From assembly GCF_029633915.1 (NCBI RefSeq), contig NZ_CP091092.1, forward strand, positions 2,356,001 to 2,420,000: a DNA stretch of 64,000 nt, written 5' to 3'. The notes beneath the pieces were generated by a model. That model was given only the letters and a program-made list of their open reading frames with translations, searched no databases and had not been told where the DNA came from. The translations under genes were made by a program, and so were the position numbers. This DNA is from Methanomicrobium antiquum. Lineage in GTDB: Archaea > Halobacteriota > Methanomicrobia > Methanomicrobiales > Methanomicrobiaceae. Of this stretch, positions 26,121-35,343 are shown piece after piece. Position 1 is the first letter of the stretch; the number at the start of each line of letters is the position of its first letter.

Positions 26121-26194
26121 CTATATTTATAATTGTGCATTTATGCCCTAATGTGCTTATATGGCATATTGTGCATTTTTATCATGTTGTGCAT
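26121..26194 (-). promoter_or_regulatory. Toxin-antitoxin promoter with four phased GTGCAT sites
   Basis: The TATA-like box is at 26121-26132. GTGCAT occurs at 26135, 26171 and 26189 and GTGCTT at 26153, exactly 18 bp apart each time. Regular phasing just upstream of the TATA box suggests an operator array bound by the antitoxin or toxin-antitoxin complex. Binding is inferred. Confidence 0.6.
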
Positions 26195-26292
26195 CTGTAA
26201 TTTGCTGTTTACCATGAAAAATCTGGTTTCATGACCGTTTTTTGGAAGTATATTAAAGCCGATGCGGTGTATAAGTATTAATACAGGATTTT

Positions 26293-27444
26293 ATGAAGAT
26301 TGCATTTGTCTATGACGTCATATATCCTTATGTCAAGGGAGGCGCTGAAAAAAGAATTTATGAGCTTTCGCTCTCTCTTGTAAAAAGCGGTCATGAAGTT
26401 CATATTTTCGGCATGAAATACTGGGATGGCTCTTCTGTTATTGAAAAAGAAGGTGTAATTTATCATGGCGTCTGCAGGCCAAAAGAACTCTATGTGAAGG
26501 GTAGAAGATCTTTTTTCCAGGCTGTATATTTTTCAGTATTTCTTTTTTTCCCGCTTTTAAGGGAAAAATTTGACATAATCGACTGCCAGGCGTTTCCTTA
26601 TTTTCCTGTATTTACATCGCTTTTGGTATCAGTACTTAAAAAAACCCCGCTGGTTGTTACATGGCATGAATTCTGGGGAGATTACTGGTATGAATATATT
26701 GGTTTTTCAGGCGTTTTTGGAAAATTCACAGAGAGGATTTGTGCAGTCCTTTCAAAAAATCAAATCGCAGTTTCAGATTTGACTGCTGACAGATTAAAGA
26801 AGAGAAATTGTCTTTTGCATAATTCTCACCAACATGTATGCGTTGTTCCAAACGGAGTTAATAAAATCAGGATTTCAGACGTTATGCCATCAGCGGAAAG
26901 TTGTGACATATTGTTTGCAGGCCGTCTTATCGCTTCGAAAAACGTTGATCTAATTTTACGATCGCTTGTTTTAGTAAAAAATAAACTGCCGTTTGTAAAG
27001 GCAGTAATTATAGGAGACGGGCCGGAGATAAATTCTCTAAAGAGTCTTTCTGCAAAGCTGGATATTTCAGAAAATGTTTCATTTAAAGGCTTTTTAGAGG
27101 ACGAATTATTAGTTTTTTCTGCTATGAAGTCAGCGAAAGTCTTTGTTCTTCCATCGACAAGAGAGGGTTTTGGGATTGTTGCAATAGAAGCGATGGCCTG
27201 TGGAATTTCAGTTGTTACTGTAAGAAGCAATTCAAACGCCGCTGCATCTCTAATAAAAGACGGAGAAGACGGAATAATAACAGACCCTGACCCGGAGAGT
27301 TTTGCTGATGGGATACTTACTGCAATTTTAAATGAAGATCAGATGGGTGATAAAGCGCTTACGGCGGCAAACCGCTATGATGTTTCTGAGATTTCAAAAG
27401 AGATTGTTTTTTATTATGAGAAAGTCTTGAAAAGTTCAGGTTGA
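26293..27444 (+). CDS. Glycosyltransferase family 4 protein
   Basis: The 383-residue protein shows the GT-B fold of GT4 enzymes. The N-terminal Rossmann half opens with VYDVIYPYVKGGAEKRIYEL and the C-terminal half holds DILFAGRLIASKNVDLIL, the donor-binding region AKVFVLPSTREGFGIVAIEAM with its EX7E-type glutamates, and SNSNAAASLI. Retaining transfer from a sugar nucleotide to a lipid-linked glycan is expected; donor and linkage are unknown. It is the first gene of the glycan locus and is followed by a gene-free region with a structured element. Confidence 0.92.
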   Translation: MKIAFVYDVIYPYVKGGAEKRIYELSLSLVKSGHEVHIFGMKYWDGSSVIEKEGVIYHGVCRPKELYVKGRRSFFQAVYFSVFLFFPLLREKFDIIDCQAFPYFPVFTSLLVSVLKKTPLVVTWHEFWGDYWYEYIGFSGVFGKFTERICAVLSKNQIAVSDLTADRLKKRNCLLHNSHQHVCVVPNGVNKIRISDVMPSAESCDILFAGRLIASKNVDLILRSLVLVKNKLPFVKAVIIGDGPEINSLKSLSAKLDISENVSFKGFLEDELLVFSAMKSAKVFVLPSTREGFGIVAIEAMACGISVVTVRSNSNAAASLIKDGEDGIITDPDPESFADGILTAILNEDQMGDKALTAANRYDVSEISKEIVFYYEKVLKSSG

Positions 27445-27581
27445 ACAATTACTTCATTTGATAGATATAACTCCGAATTCAATTCCAGAATATTCATTAT
27501 TTTGAATATTAAATTCACTTTGTGCTAAAATCTCCTATGAGTCATACGTAGTATCGCCTGTAACTCAAACATCATTCCCAC

Positions 27582-27690
27582 CTGCTGAGAATACCCGCGA
27601 GGGTATTCTTGAAGCAGACTATCACTATGGCGCAAGCCCTGAGGTCAGGGCGTGTTCGCGAAGCGAACTGCGCAAAGGTTTTGCCAATAG
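27582..27690 (+). ncRNA. Multi-branched structured element (candidate RNA or transposon end)
   Basis: One long hairpin pairs CTGCT (27582-27586) and GAATACCC (27589-27596) with GGGTATTC (27601-27608) and AGCAG (27613-27617) around a GCGA loop. Directly after it, GCGCA (27630-27634) pairs with TGCGC (27669-27673), closing two hairpins: GCCCTG/CAGGGC (27636-27651) and GTTCGC/GCGAAC (27654-27668). CTATGGC...GCCAATAG may close the whole. The stems are near perfect in AT-rich surroundings. It could be a small RNA, or the remnant of an IS200/IS605-type end. Strand is uncertain. Confidence 0.5.
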
Positions 27691-27983
27691 AGGGAAAAAG
27701 GGGTATAGGGCATAATATTTCACTAAAAAAATTATATTGATATTGTCCTCATATCCATATATTTTAGATTCTCTATACAGGACATTTAGACTGTCCAATG
27801 TTAACGGTCAAGGTATACAAAATGAGTGTTCGTACTGTTCTAAGTTGGGTGTAATATACAGTAATGAGTAAAGGCATTTATTACTCATAAATTAAAAAAT
27901 AATAATTTAGTTTACCTTATACCAAATACAAAAATAGCTCTGGAAAACGAAACCCTGTGTCTTATGTATTTTAGGGGGAATTT

Positions 27984-28315
27984 ATGAAGAAGATATTAAT
28001 TACCGGAATCAGCGGATTTGTTGGCGGATATTTTGTTGATTATGTCAAAAAAACTCACTGCAATCTTGAAATATGTGGAATCAGCAGAAATCTGCCGGAC
28101 TGGGATTTTGTAGATGCAGGAGCTTCTAGTATCACTCATTATAAGGCAGATTTAAATGATCTGAATCTTATAAAAAAAATAATAGAAGAGACTGAACCTG
28201 ATTATATTCTTCACCTTGCAGCGCAGAGTTCGGTTGCAGAAAGCTGGAAGACCCCTGTTGATTCGTTTTTGAATAACACCAATATTTTTCTGAATATAAT
28301 TGAGAGAATTTCGAA
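27984..28315 (+). pseudogene. GDP-4-dehydro-6-deoxymannose reductase-like gene, 5' fragment
   Basis: The first ~110 residues of an SDR-type nucleotide-sugar enzyme are intact: LITGISGFVGGYFVDY (NAD(P)-binding glycine motif), ADLNDLNLIKKII, and LHLAAQSSVAESWK. The frame breaks at an IS5-like insertion near 28316. The 3' part continues at about 29435. The uninterrupted enzyme would reduce a GDP-4-keto-6-deoxyhexose, next to the Gmd-like dehydratase that makes it. Unless a separate fragment works, this step is lost here. Confidence 0.8.
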
Positions 28316-29434
28316 AAACCCCCCACTTACCGATAGTACTTTATAGTCGCCGATCTCTGAATTATTATGAGTAACTTTGCTAATTTTGCTTTTAAAGATG
28401 AATATGCGCGGATTGTCTCAAAAGGAGATAAGTTAGGTGAAGTTGAAAAAATAATTGACTGGGAATGTTTTAGACCAATCCTGTACCCTTTATTCCTGAA
28501 CAAAACAGGACTTGGTGGAAGGCCCAACTACGACGAAATATTGATGCTCAAATTGCTTCTTTTGCAACAATGGTATAGCCTTTCAGATCCCGAATTGGAA
28601 AGACAAGCCAACGATAGAATCTCTTTTCGAAACTTTCTGAACTACCCATTAAAAATTCCAGATCACTCGACAATTTGGTTTTTTAGAGAGAGATTAGTAA
28701 CAGCTGAGATCTCAGATAAAATCTGGAACGAATTACAGAGACAGATTGAAGAAAAGGGAATATCAATTACTCGCGGAGTTATCCAGGATGCTTCATTTAT
28801 TACGTCAGATCCAGGTCATGCCAAGAAAGATAAACCACGAGGAGAGGAAGCCCAAACAAGAAGGTCAAAAGATGGAAAATGGAGTAAAAAGGGAAATAAA
28901 TCATATTTTGGCTATAAAATTCACACTCTGATTGATAAGGAATATCTAATGATTCGTCGATTTACTACAACTCCTGCTAATGTTCATGATAGTAAAATCG
29001 ATCTTTCAAAAAAGGGTGAGACAGTGTACCGCGATAAGGGATATTTTGGGGTTAAGCCAAAGGCTTCAATGGATAAAACTATGAAAAGGGCAACAAGAAA
29101 CAACCCATTGAAAGAGAAAGACAATCGGAGAAACAGGGCAATATCCCGAACTAGGTCTTTGGTTGAATTACCTTATGCAGTGATTAAGCGTACTTTCCAT
29201 GGAGGTCATGTTTTGCAAACAACGGCCAAAAGGGTACATGTCAAGAATTTATTTTCGTGTTTGGCTTACAATTTGTATCGACTAAAAGGATTGCAACAAT
29301 GATGAGCCTCTAGCTGTAGCTATAGAAAAATATTACAAAAAATGACCAGATTGAGAAAATTTTAGATTGAATTTTGTATTTTGTAGATCATTCCATCCAT
29401 TTACAAACATTATTGGGAAAATGTAGGGATTTTA
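28316..29434 (+). mobile_element. IS5-like insertion sequence (boundaries approximate)
   Basis: A single transposase gene lies between two halves of a sugar-reductase gene. The left candidate end reads AAAACCCCCCACTTAC (about 28316-28331), and the complement of the right candidate end near 29415-29432 reads CTAAAATCCCTACATTTTCC, an imperfect inverted match. A second possible inner pair is near 28343 and 29315. A clear target duplication is not visible. Length of about 1.1 kb fits IS5-family elements. Confidence 0.6.
28367..29302 (+). CDS. IS5-family transposase (DDE type)
   Basis: The 311-residue protein has the N-terminal DUF772-type region (PNYDEILMLKLLLLQQWYSL, then LSDPELERQANDRISFRNFL) and a DDE catalytic core. 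The likely residues are the aspartate in VIQDASFI, the aspartate in YRDKGYFG and the glutamate in SLVELPYAVIKR, in IS5-like spacing. The reading frame is complete and could still encode an active enzyme. The element it belongs to splits the GDP-sugar reductase gene. No other copy is in the window. Confidence 0.92.
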   Translation: MSNFANFAFKDEYARIVSKGDKLGEVEKIIDWECFRPILYPLFLNKTGLGGRPNYDEILMLKLLLLQQWYSLSDPELERQANDRISFRNFLNYPLKIPDHSTIWFFRERLVTAEISDKIWNELQRQIEEKGISITRGVIQDASFITSDPGHAKKDKPRGEEAQTRRSKDGKWSKKGNKSYFGYKIHTLIDKEYLMIRRFTTTPANVHDSKIDLSKKGETVYRDKGYFGVKPKASMDKTMKRATRNNPLKEKDNRRNRAISRTRSLVELPYAVIKRTFHGGHVLQTTAKRVHVKNLFSCLAYNLYRLKGLQQ

Positions 29435-30087
29435 GTTATCCTCTTGATACTGTGAGGAGAATTGACAAGGGCACAAGAGTTTTATCTGTTGGGTCATCCG
29501 AGCAGTACGGAATTGTTAAAAATAGTGATCTGCCATTAAAAGAGACAAAACAGCAGAATCCACAGAATCCATACGCGGTTGCAAGAGTCTCACAGGAGCT
29601 TTTGGCAGGAATTTATGCAGAAGGATACGGACTTGACATCTGCTGTACACGCTCATTTAACCACTGCGGGGCAGGGCAGAAGGATAAGTTTGTTATAAGT
29701 TCGATTGTAAAGCAGTTCGCAATGATTTCAAAGGGTCTGCAGGAGCCTGTTTTACACATCGGAAACGGCTCAATTATCCGTGACTTTTTAGATGCCCGTG
29801 ATGTATGTGTTGCATACGGACTTCTCTTAAAAAGCGGAAGAAGAGGTGAAGTCTATAACATATGCAGTGGCACCGGCAGATCGATTCTTGAAATTATTGA
29901 GATTTTATCCGGGATGTATAATATCCCGGTTGAAGTCCGCCAGGAAAGCTCACAGATTCGACCGATTGACAACCCTATGATTGTCGGAGATTATTCAAAA
30001 ATAAATAGTGAAACCGGATGGGAGCCGAAAATCTCATTTGAAAAGAGTCTGTCTTCAATATATGAATACTGGATGAAGCACATATAA
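29435..30087 (+). pseudogene. GDP-4-dehydro-6-deoxymannose reductase-like gene, 3' fragment
   Basis: This part carries TRVLSVGSSEQYGI, the catalytic-type NPYAVARVSQELLAG region (tyrosine present, arginine where lysine is usual), CTRSFNHCGAGQKDKFV, and the C-terminal substrate domain to GWEPKISFEKSL. It is the continuation of the gene begun at 27984, displaced by the IS5-like element. A frame opened from within the insertion (ATT/TTG codons near 29374) could express it as a truncated protein without the NAD-binding part. The joint does not rebuild a perfect sequence: both sides contain a similar RI(S/D)K stretch. Confidence 0.78.
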
Positions 30088-30174
30088 GTTTTAAAAATAG
30101 TTTTGATAGATAAGGTTCAATTTATTTGTAATCAAAAAACTTAATGTTTTTTTGGAATTTAAGGGAATAATATT

Positions 30175-31227
30175 ATGACACAACAGAAAAAAGCGTTAAT
30201 AACCGGCCTTACAGGCCAGGACGGCTCATATCTTGCAGAGCTTCTTTTGCATAAAGGCTATGAGGTGCACGGTCTTATAAGACGTGCATCGACCTTTAAC
30301 ACATCAAGAATTGACCACATCTATGTTGATCCGCATAACCCTAATGCACAGATGTACCTTCACTACGGAGACCTTGCTGACTCTGAACAGATTAACAATA
30401 TAATATATAATGTAGCGCCTGATGAGGTCTATCACCTGGGCGCCCAGAGTCATGTAAGGGTCAGTTTTGATATCCCTGAGTATACCGGCAATGTAACCGG
30501 CCTTGGAACAACCCGCATCCTTGAAGCGATAAGAAGAAGCAGAAAGGATATCAGATTTTACCAGGCATCGTCCAGTGAGATGTTTGGTGGTGCAACCCCT
30601 CCGCAGGATGAGGAGACACAGTTTGTTCCAAGAAGTCCTTATGCATGTGCAAAAGTGTATTCATACTGGATGGCAAAAAATTACCGCGAGGGGTATAACA
30701 TGTTTGCCTCAAACGGTATTTTGTTTAATCACGAGTCGCCGCGACGGGGAGAGACATTTGTTACAAGAAAGATTACAAGGGGTATTGCATCTATTCTTGC
30801 CGGGAAAGAAAAGTATCTTTATCTTGGAAATCTTGAGGCAAAACGCGACTGGGGATTTTCACCTGAGTACGTTGAGGCTATGTGGATGATTCTTCAGGCA
30901 GACAAACCTGATGATTTTGTTATCGGAACAGGAGAGACTCACTCAATTAATGATTTCTTAGACGAAGCCTTCTCCTATGTCGGCTTAAATATTGAGGACC
31001 ATGTAAGAATCGACCAGAAATACTTCCGCCCGACTGAGGTTGATGCTTTAATGGCAAACCCTGATAAATCCGAGAAAGTTTTGGGATGGAAAGCCAAAGT
31101 TACTTTTGAGGATCTTGTAAAGATAATGATGGACTCTGATATGCGTGCTGCAGGTCTTGAGGTCCCGGGCGAAGGTGATGAGATAATTAGTAAAAAGTTT
31201 GGCGAGAAGTGGTGGAAGAAGGACTGA
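30175..31227 (+). CDS. gmd: GDP-mannose 4,6-dehydratase (Gmd-like)
   Basis: Gmd turns GDP-D-mannose into GDP-4-keto-6-deoxy-D-mannose, precursor of GDP-fucose and GDP-rhamnose. The 350-residue protein has [17 protein letters not shown] at the N-terminus, [38 protein letters not shown], the catalytic SSSEMFG and [13 protein letters not shown] (Tyr/Lys), then [17 protein letters not shown], all typical Gmd signatures. In heptose clusters a Gmd homologue (DmhA) acts on GDP-manno-heptose, so the substrate could be heptose. The ATG is preceded by AAGGG. A reductase-like gene fragment lies upstream and a glycosyltransferase follows. Confidence 0.93.
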   Translation: MTQQKKALITGLTGQDGSYLAELLLHKGYEVHGLIRRASTFNTSRIDHIYVDPHNPNAQMYLHYGDLADSEQINNIIYNVAPDEVYHLGAQSHVRVSFDIPEYTGNVTGLGTTRILEAIRRSRKDIRFYQASSSEMFGGATPPQDEETQFVPRSPYACAKVYSYWMAKNYREGYNMFASNGILFNHESPRRGETFVTRKITRGIASILAGKEKYLYLGNLEAKRDWGFSPEYVEAMWMILQADKPDDFVIGTGETHSINDFLDEAFSYVGLNIEDHVRIDQKYFRPTEVDALMANPDKSEKVLGWKAKVTFEDLVKIMMDSDMRAAGLEVPGEGDEIISKKFGEKWWKKD

Positions 31228-31250
31228 TAGGGGATTTTGGTGAGAAATCC

Positions 31251-32321
31251 TTGAAAACTGCTATTTTTCATGATTATTTTGGTGCAATCGGCGGCGGCGA
31301 AAAGGTTGTATTAGAGATGGCAGGGATTTTAAATGCCGATATTATTACAACTGATACTGATGCCGCAGGAAAAATTGACAGCAGTGTAAATATCATAAGT
31401 CTTGGAAGCACTATTAAATACCCTCCATTGAAGCAGATCTCGGCTTCGATAAAATTTTTTAACTGCGATTTTTCAAAAGATTACGATTTTTTTATTTTTA
31501 CAGGCAACTGGAGTCATTACGCAGCCCGCAGGCACCACCCCAATATGTGGTACTGTTACACACCGGTAAGGGCATTTTATGATTTATACCAGACTTTTTT
31601 AAACCGGCAAAATTTTATTACCAGACAGGTGTTTAGAATCTGGGTTTTAATCAACAGATATTTTGACAAACGTTCTGTTGAAAAGATTGATAATATTGTA
31701 ACAATCTCAAAAAATACGCAAGGGAGGGTTTTGAAATATCACGGAAGAGAGTCTGAATTAATTTATCCTCCCGTAGATGTCTCCAAATATTCGTGCAAAA
31801 ATTATGGTGATTTCTGGCTTTCTGTGAATCGTATTTATCCTGAGAAGCGGATTGAACTTCAGATTGAGGCATTTAGAAATCTGCCTGATGAGAAACTGGT
31901 AATTGTCGGCAGCTATGCAAAAGGTGATCACGCTTCAGTCTATGCTGAGAAAATTTCTGAAAATCTGCCTGAAAATGTGGAAATTATCGGAGAGGTAACC
32001 GGTGAGAAGCTGTTAAATCTTTATTCACACTGCAGAGGATTTATTGCAACAGCAATTGATGAAGACTATGGTCTGACACCTGTTGAGGCGATGGCTTCCG
32101 GAAAGGCAGTTGTCGCTGTAAATGAAGGCGGATTTAGGGAAACTGTTATTGATGGAAAAACCGGGTTTTTAGTCGATGCTGATGTGGAATCGATTGTAAA
32201 GGCTGTTGAAAAGATATCTGAATCGCCTGAAATTTATCATGATGAGTGTATTGAAAGGGCAGAGCTTTTCTCCCTTGAGAGATTTAAAAAAGGCATAAAA
32301 GAGGCGGTTGTTAACCGATAA
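31251..32321 (+). CDS. Glycosyltransferase family 4 protein
   Basis: With the start at TTG 31251 the protein has about 356 residues. GGTGAG lies about 8 bases before it, and the GT4 N-terminus [18 protein letters not shown] follows at once; an upstream frame would overlap gmd. The C-terminal half has [33 protein letters not shown], a [21 protein letters not shown] nucleotide-sugar region and [10 protein letters not shown]. Members of this type often transfer mannose or rhamnose in O-polysaccharide pathways. It precedes the Wzm/Wzt exporter genes. Confidence 0.88.
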   Translation: MKTAIFHDYFGAIGGGEKVVLEMAGILNADIITTDTDAAGKIDSSVNIISLGSTIKYPPLKQISASIKFFNCDFSKDYDFFIFTGNWSHYAARRHHPNMWYCYTPVRAFYDLYQTFLNRQNFITRQVFRIWVLINRYFDKRSVEKIDNIVTISKNTQGRVLKYHGRESELIYPPVDVSKYSCKNYGDFWLSVNRIYPEKRIELQIEAFRNLPDEKLVIVGSYAKGDHASVYAEKISENLPENVEIIGEVTGEKLLNLYSHCRGFIATAIDEDYGLTPVEAMASGKAVVAVNEGGFRETVIDGKTGFLVDADVESIVKAVEKISESPEIYHDECIERAELFSLERFKKGIKEAVVNR

Positions 32322-32386
32322 TGTTTATGCTTTCTATGTAAAATATTATGGATAATTATTTTTAGGTAATGAACAGGTGTGTCTGA

Positions 32387-33154
32387 GTGAATTTTAGCTT
32401 AATAATGGATTTTGCAAAACGCGATCTGACCGAGAGGTATTCAGGCTCTCTTTTAGGATTTTTATGGAATTTTATTTTCCCTCTTGCAAATATCATAGTA
32501 TATACATTTATTTTTTCAAGCATTATGGGAGCAAAGCTTCCCGGCTCTTCTGATGTTTTCAGCTACGGGATATATATCTGCGCAGGAATTTTACCATGGA
32601 CTGCTTTTGCATCCATGTTTGCACGAATTTCAACTGTTTTTCCTGACAAGCGACACATTCTTACAAAATTAAATACTAATCTTCGGTATTTTCCTCTTTA
32701 TATTGTAATCTCAGAGAGTGTAATATTTCTTGGAACAATGGCTTTGTTTTTTGTTTTTCTTCTATATACAGGCTACCAGTTCTCCTGGCTTATTCTGTTT
32801 GTTCCTGTAATCTATTTCATTCAGGTTCTTTTTGCATATTCTTTGGGATTTTTTTTGGCAAACTTCATGGTATTTTTAAAAGATCTGCGTGAGACAATCC
32901 AGGTTGTACTCCTGTTCTGGTTTTGGTTTACGCCGATTGTATATGTGTTTGACATCCTTCCTGAGTTTGCAAAAGGAGTTATAGTGTGGAATCCGATGAC
33001 AGCGGTTGTAAACGGCTATCAGTCGATTTTTGTCTATAATGAAGTGCCCGGATTTATGTTTTTGGGATATGTTCTGCTGATAAGTATTTTCATGCTTCTT
33101 TTGTCTTTTTGGGTATTCAATAAGCTTGAAAAGGACATTCGGGATTTCATGTGA
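32387..33154 (+). CDS. ABC-2-type polysaccharide export permease (Wzm-like)
   Basis: The 255-residue protein has six membrane helices. The N-terminus DLTERYSGSLLGFLWNFIFPLANI is the hallmark of TagG/Wzm/KpsM permeases, and FLANFMVFLKDLRETIQVVLLFWFWFTPIVY is the conserved C-terminal block. It forms the membrane channel that moves lipid-linked polysaccharide out, driven by the ATPase encoded 12 bases downstream. The GTG start at 32387 is accepted; an ATG six codons later is possible. Confidence 0.93.
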   Translation: MNFSLIMDFAKRDLTERYSGSLLGFLWNFIFPLANIIVYTFIFSSIMGAKLPGSSDVFSYGIYICAGILPWTAFASMFARISTVFPDKRHILTKLNTNLRYFPLYIVISESVIFLGTMALFFVFLLYTGYQFSWLILFVPVIYFIQVLFAYSLGFFLANFMVFLKDLRETIQVVLLFWFWFTPIVYVFDILPEFAKGVIVWNPMTAVVNGYQSIFVYNEVPGFMFLGYVLLISIFMLLLSFWVFNKLEKDIRDFM

Positions 33155-33166
33155 GGTGATTTATTT

Positions 33167-34408
33167 ATGATAACTGTTAAAAATGTCAGCAAAAATTACC
33201 GGATATATCACTCTCCTGCAGACAGGTTAAAAGAGATTGTAACACGAAAGAAATACCATAAGGATTTAAAAGCGTTATCAGGCATCTCTTTTACAGTATC
33301 TGACGGGGAGACTCTTGGAATTGTCGGTGAGAACGGGGCAGGAAAGTCAACTCTTTTAAAGATTCTGCAGGGCGTAATCATTCCGGACGAGGGGGAAGTC
33401 AGCGTTACCGGAAAGGTAACCGGACTTTTGGAGCTTGGAACAGGCTTTAACAGTGAGCTTTCCGGTGTTGAAAACATCTACATGAACGGAACTATGCTTG
33501 GAATGAGCCGGGAAGAGCTTGACGCAAAAAAAGATGAAATTATTAATTTTACAGAGTTAGGGGATGCAATATACGATCCGATAAAGACGTATTCTTCCGG
33601 AATGCTGATGCGGCTTGGTTTTTCAATCGCAATTCACGCTGACCCTGCATGTTTTTTAGTTGACGAAGCACTCTCTGTCGGGGACGCATATTTCCAGCAG
33701 AAGTGCATGAGAGCGATTCAGGCGTTTAAGGAAAAGGGCGGATCTATTATCTTTGTCTCGCATGATATGAATGCTGTGCGAACATTATGTGACAGAACTT
33801 TGTTTATTGATCACGGAAATTTGATAGATTATGGCAATACAAAAGATGTTGTTGATTTCTATCAAAATAAAATTATTAAAAAGATCCATTGTGGCAAAGC
33901 AGAATTAAATATTAAAAAAGCTGATACTGAAAATTTAGAAGAAAGATCAGGTATGAATACGGGAGAAGTGGAACTTGTTTCTTTTAAATTTTTAAATGAA
34001 GATAATGAAGAAATTTCATCTATCGAAAGTGAAAAAAATGTGAAAATAGATTACATTATAAAAACAAAAAAAGATTTGGAAGAACCTCATTTTGGAATAA
34101 TAATTCGCAACTACCTTGGCCAGACGATATTTCAGATAGAAACCGATTCAATGGGATTAAAGCCTAATAAATTATCAGCATTTCATCTTGCTCATATTTC
34201 GTTTTTATTGAATTTTCCTTTATTTCCAGGGAAATACTCATTCTCAATTGGTATATCTAACAAAGGGAATGGTATTGGAACTTTTGAGGAATATTTATTG
34301 ACTATTTATGATCTTGGAATTCTCAATGTTGTACCAAATAGGGCATCAATATTATATTCGGGGATTTTCAATATGAAACCTAAAGTTGAACTCTGTTACT
34401 TTGAATGA
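33167..34408 (+). CDS. ABC-type polysaccharide export ATPase with Wzt-like C-terminal domain
   Basis: The 413-residue protein contains Walker A GENGAGKST (near residue 60), the Q-loop region, the signature TYSSGMLMRL, and Walker B CFLVDEALSVGD, ending the ATPase by about residue 235. A C-terminal extension (about 250-413) has beta-sandwich strands such as GEVELVSFKFLNED and HFGIIIRNYLGQTIF. In bacterial Wzt this extension reads the capped end of the glycan and permits export only of finished chains. That fits the chain-terminator-like methyltransferase encoded downstream. It is cotranscribed with the Wzm-like permease. Confidence 0.93.
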   Translation: MITVKNVSKNYRIYHSPADRLKEIVTRKKYHKDLKALSGISFTVSDGETLGIVGENGAGKSTLLKILQGVIIPDEGEVSVTGKVTGLLELGTGFNSELSGVENIYMNGTMLGMSREELDAKKDEIINFTELGDAIYDPIKTYSSGMLMRLGFSIAIHADPACFLVDEALSVGDAYFQQKCMRAIQAFKEKGGSIIFVSHDMNAVRTLCDRTLFIDHGNLIDYGNTKDVVDFYQNKIIKKIHCGKAELNIKKADTENLEERSGMNTGEVELVSFKFLNEDNEEISSIESEKNVKIDYIIKTKKDLEEPHFGIIIRNYLGQTIFQIETDSMGLKPNKLSAFHLAHISFLLNFPLFPGKYSFSIGISNKGNGIGTFEEYLLTIYDLGILNVVPNRASILYSGIFNMKPKVELCYFE

Positions 34409-34549
34409 TTCTTTGTGATTGGTATGATAATAAAAAAAAAATTAAAGTTTTGATAAATCTTTACTGGGAAGATAATAAGGGGACATAATTATTTTACAAA
34501 GTAGATCAAAACTTTAAAAGACAGACGAATTACTATTCGAGATTCGAAT

Positions 34550-35311
34550 ATGAGACTTTTTCGTTTAAAGAATGTGGAGGGAATCAGCATTAATTCTAAT
34601 AAAAACATTATCCACTCATTTTCAAGGCCTTTGACCTCCTATGGAGTTGGAGATTCCGAGCGATGCATTGAAATTCCATGGGCAATATCTCAATACAAAA
34701 ATGAAAAGGTTGTATTAGATATTGGATACGCACATGCTGAGGAAAGATATTTAAAAAAATTACTTGATTTACATATACCCGAACTTCATGGACTTGATAT
34801 TGTTGATAAAAATATAGATGGAATTATTTCGCATGTTAGTGATATTAGAAAAACAGAATTCTTTGATGATTTTTTTGATTTAGTTTTTTGTATTTCAACA
34901 ATAGAACATGTTGGAAAAGATAATAAAATATATACTGGAATTATTAGTAATCAGGAAAAATGTGGAGATATTCAGGCCTTAAGAGAGATATATCGGATTA
35001 CTAAACCTGGAGGGAAAGTAGTCATAACTGTACCATATGGTAAATTTCATGATTATGGTTGGTTTATTCATTATGATAAAGAAAAATTACATGCATTAAC
35101 CCATTCCTCTCCATGGCAAAAAAGTGCTGAGAGTTATTATCTCTATAATAATGGATGGTTTAATTGCGGAGATAAAGATCTTGAATCCATATTGTACAAA
35201 GATAATGGAGCTCCTGCAGCAGCAGGACTTGCATGTATAGTATTAATTAAGCCCAGTTTAAAAAGGAATATATTTTCGTTAATTTCCCGTTTAGGATTAA
35301 AAATTAAATAA
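34550..35311 (+). CDS. SAM-dependent methyltransferase, class I
   Basis: The 253-residue protein has KVVLDIGYAHAEERY (motif I region, with GYAHA in place of the usual GxGxG), IHGLD-like motif II (ELHGLDIVDKN), FDLVFCISTIEHVG (motif IV) and YRITKPGGKVVITVPYG (motif VI). The variant motif I is odd but the following strand order is regular. The target is probably a glycan residue or carrier, by context. It lies between the exporter ATPase and the coiled-coil methyltransferase. The ATG start is clear. Confidence 0.82.
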   Translation: MRLFRLKNVEGISINSNKNIIHSFSRPLTSYGVGDSERCIEIPWAISQYKNEKVVLDIGYAHAEERYLKKLLDLHIPELHGLDIVDKNIDGIISHVSDIRKTEFFDDFFDLVFCISTIEHVGKDNKIYTGIISNQEKCGDIQALREIYRITKPGGKVVITVPYGKFHDYGWFIHYDKEKLHALTHSSPWQKSAESYYLYNNGWFNCGDKDLESILYKDNGAPAAAGLACIVLIKPSLKRNIFSLISRLGLKIK

Positions 35312-35343
35312 GAAGAAAAATATTGATAATAAAAAGGATTTTT

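Noticed and set aside
27582-27690. tRNA gene
   Set aside because: The stems form no cloverleaf with a TTCRA loop and there is no CCA-type end; the layout is a hairpin plus a three-way junction.
30575-30889. 104-codon overlapping frame within gmd
   Set aside because: It is a shadow frame of the dehydratase, without family pattern or start site.
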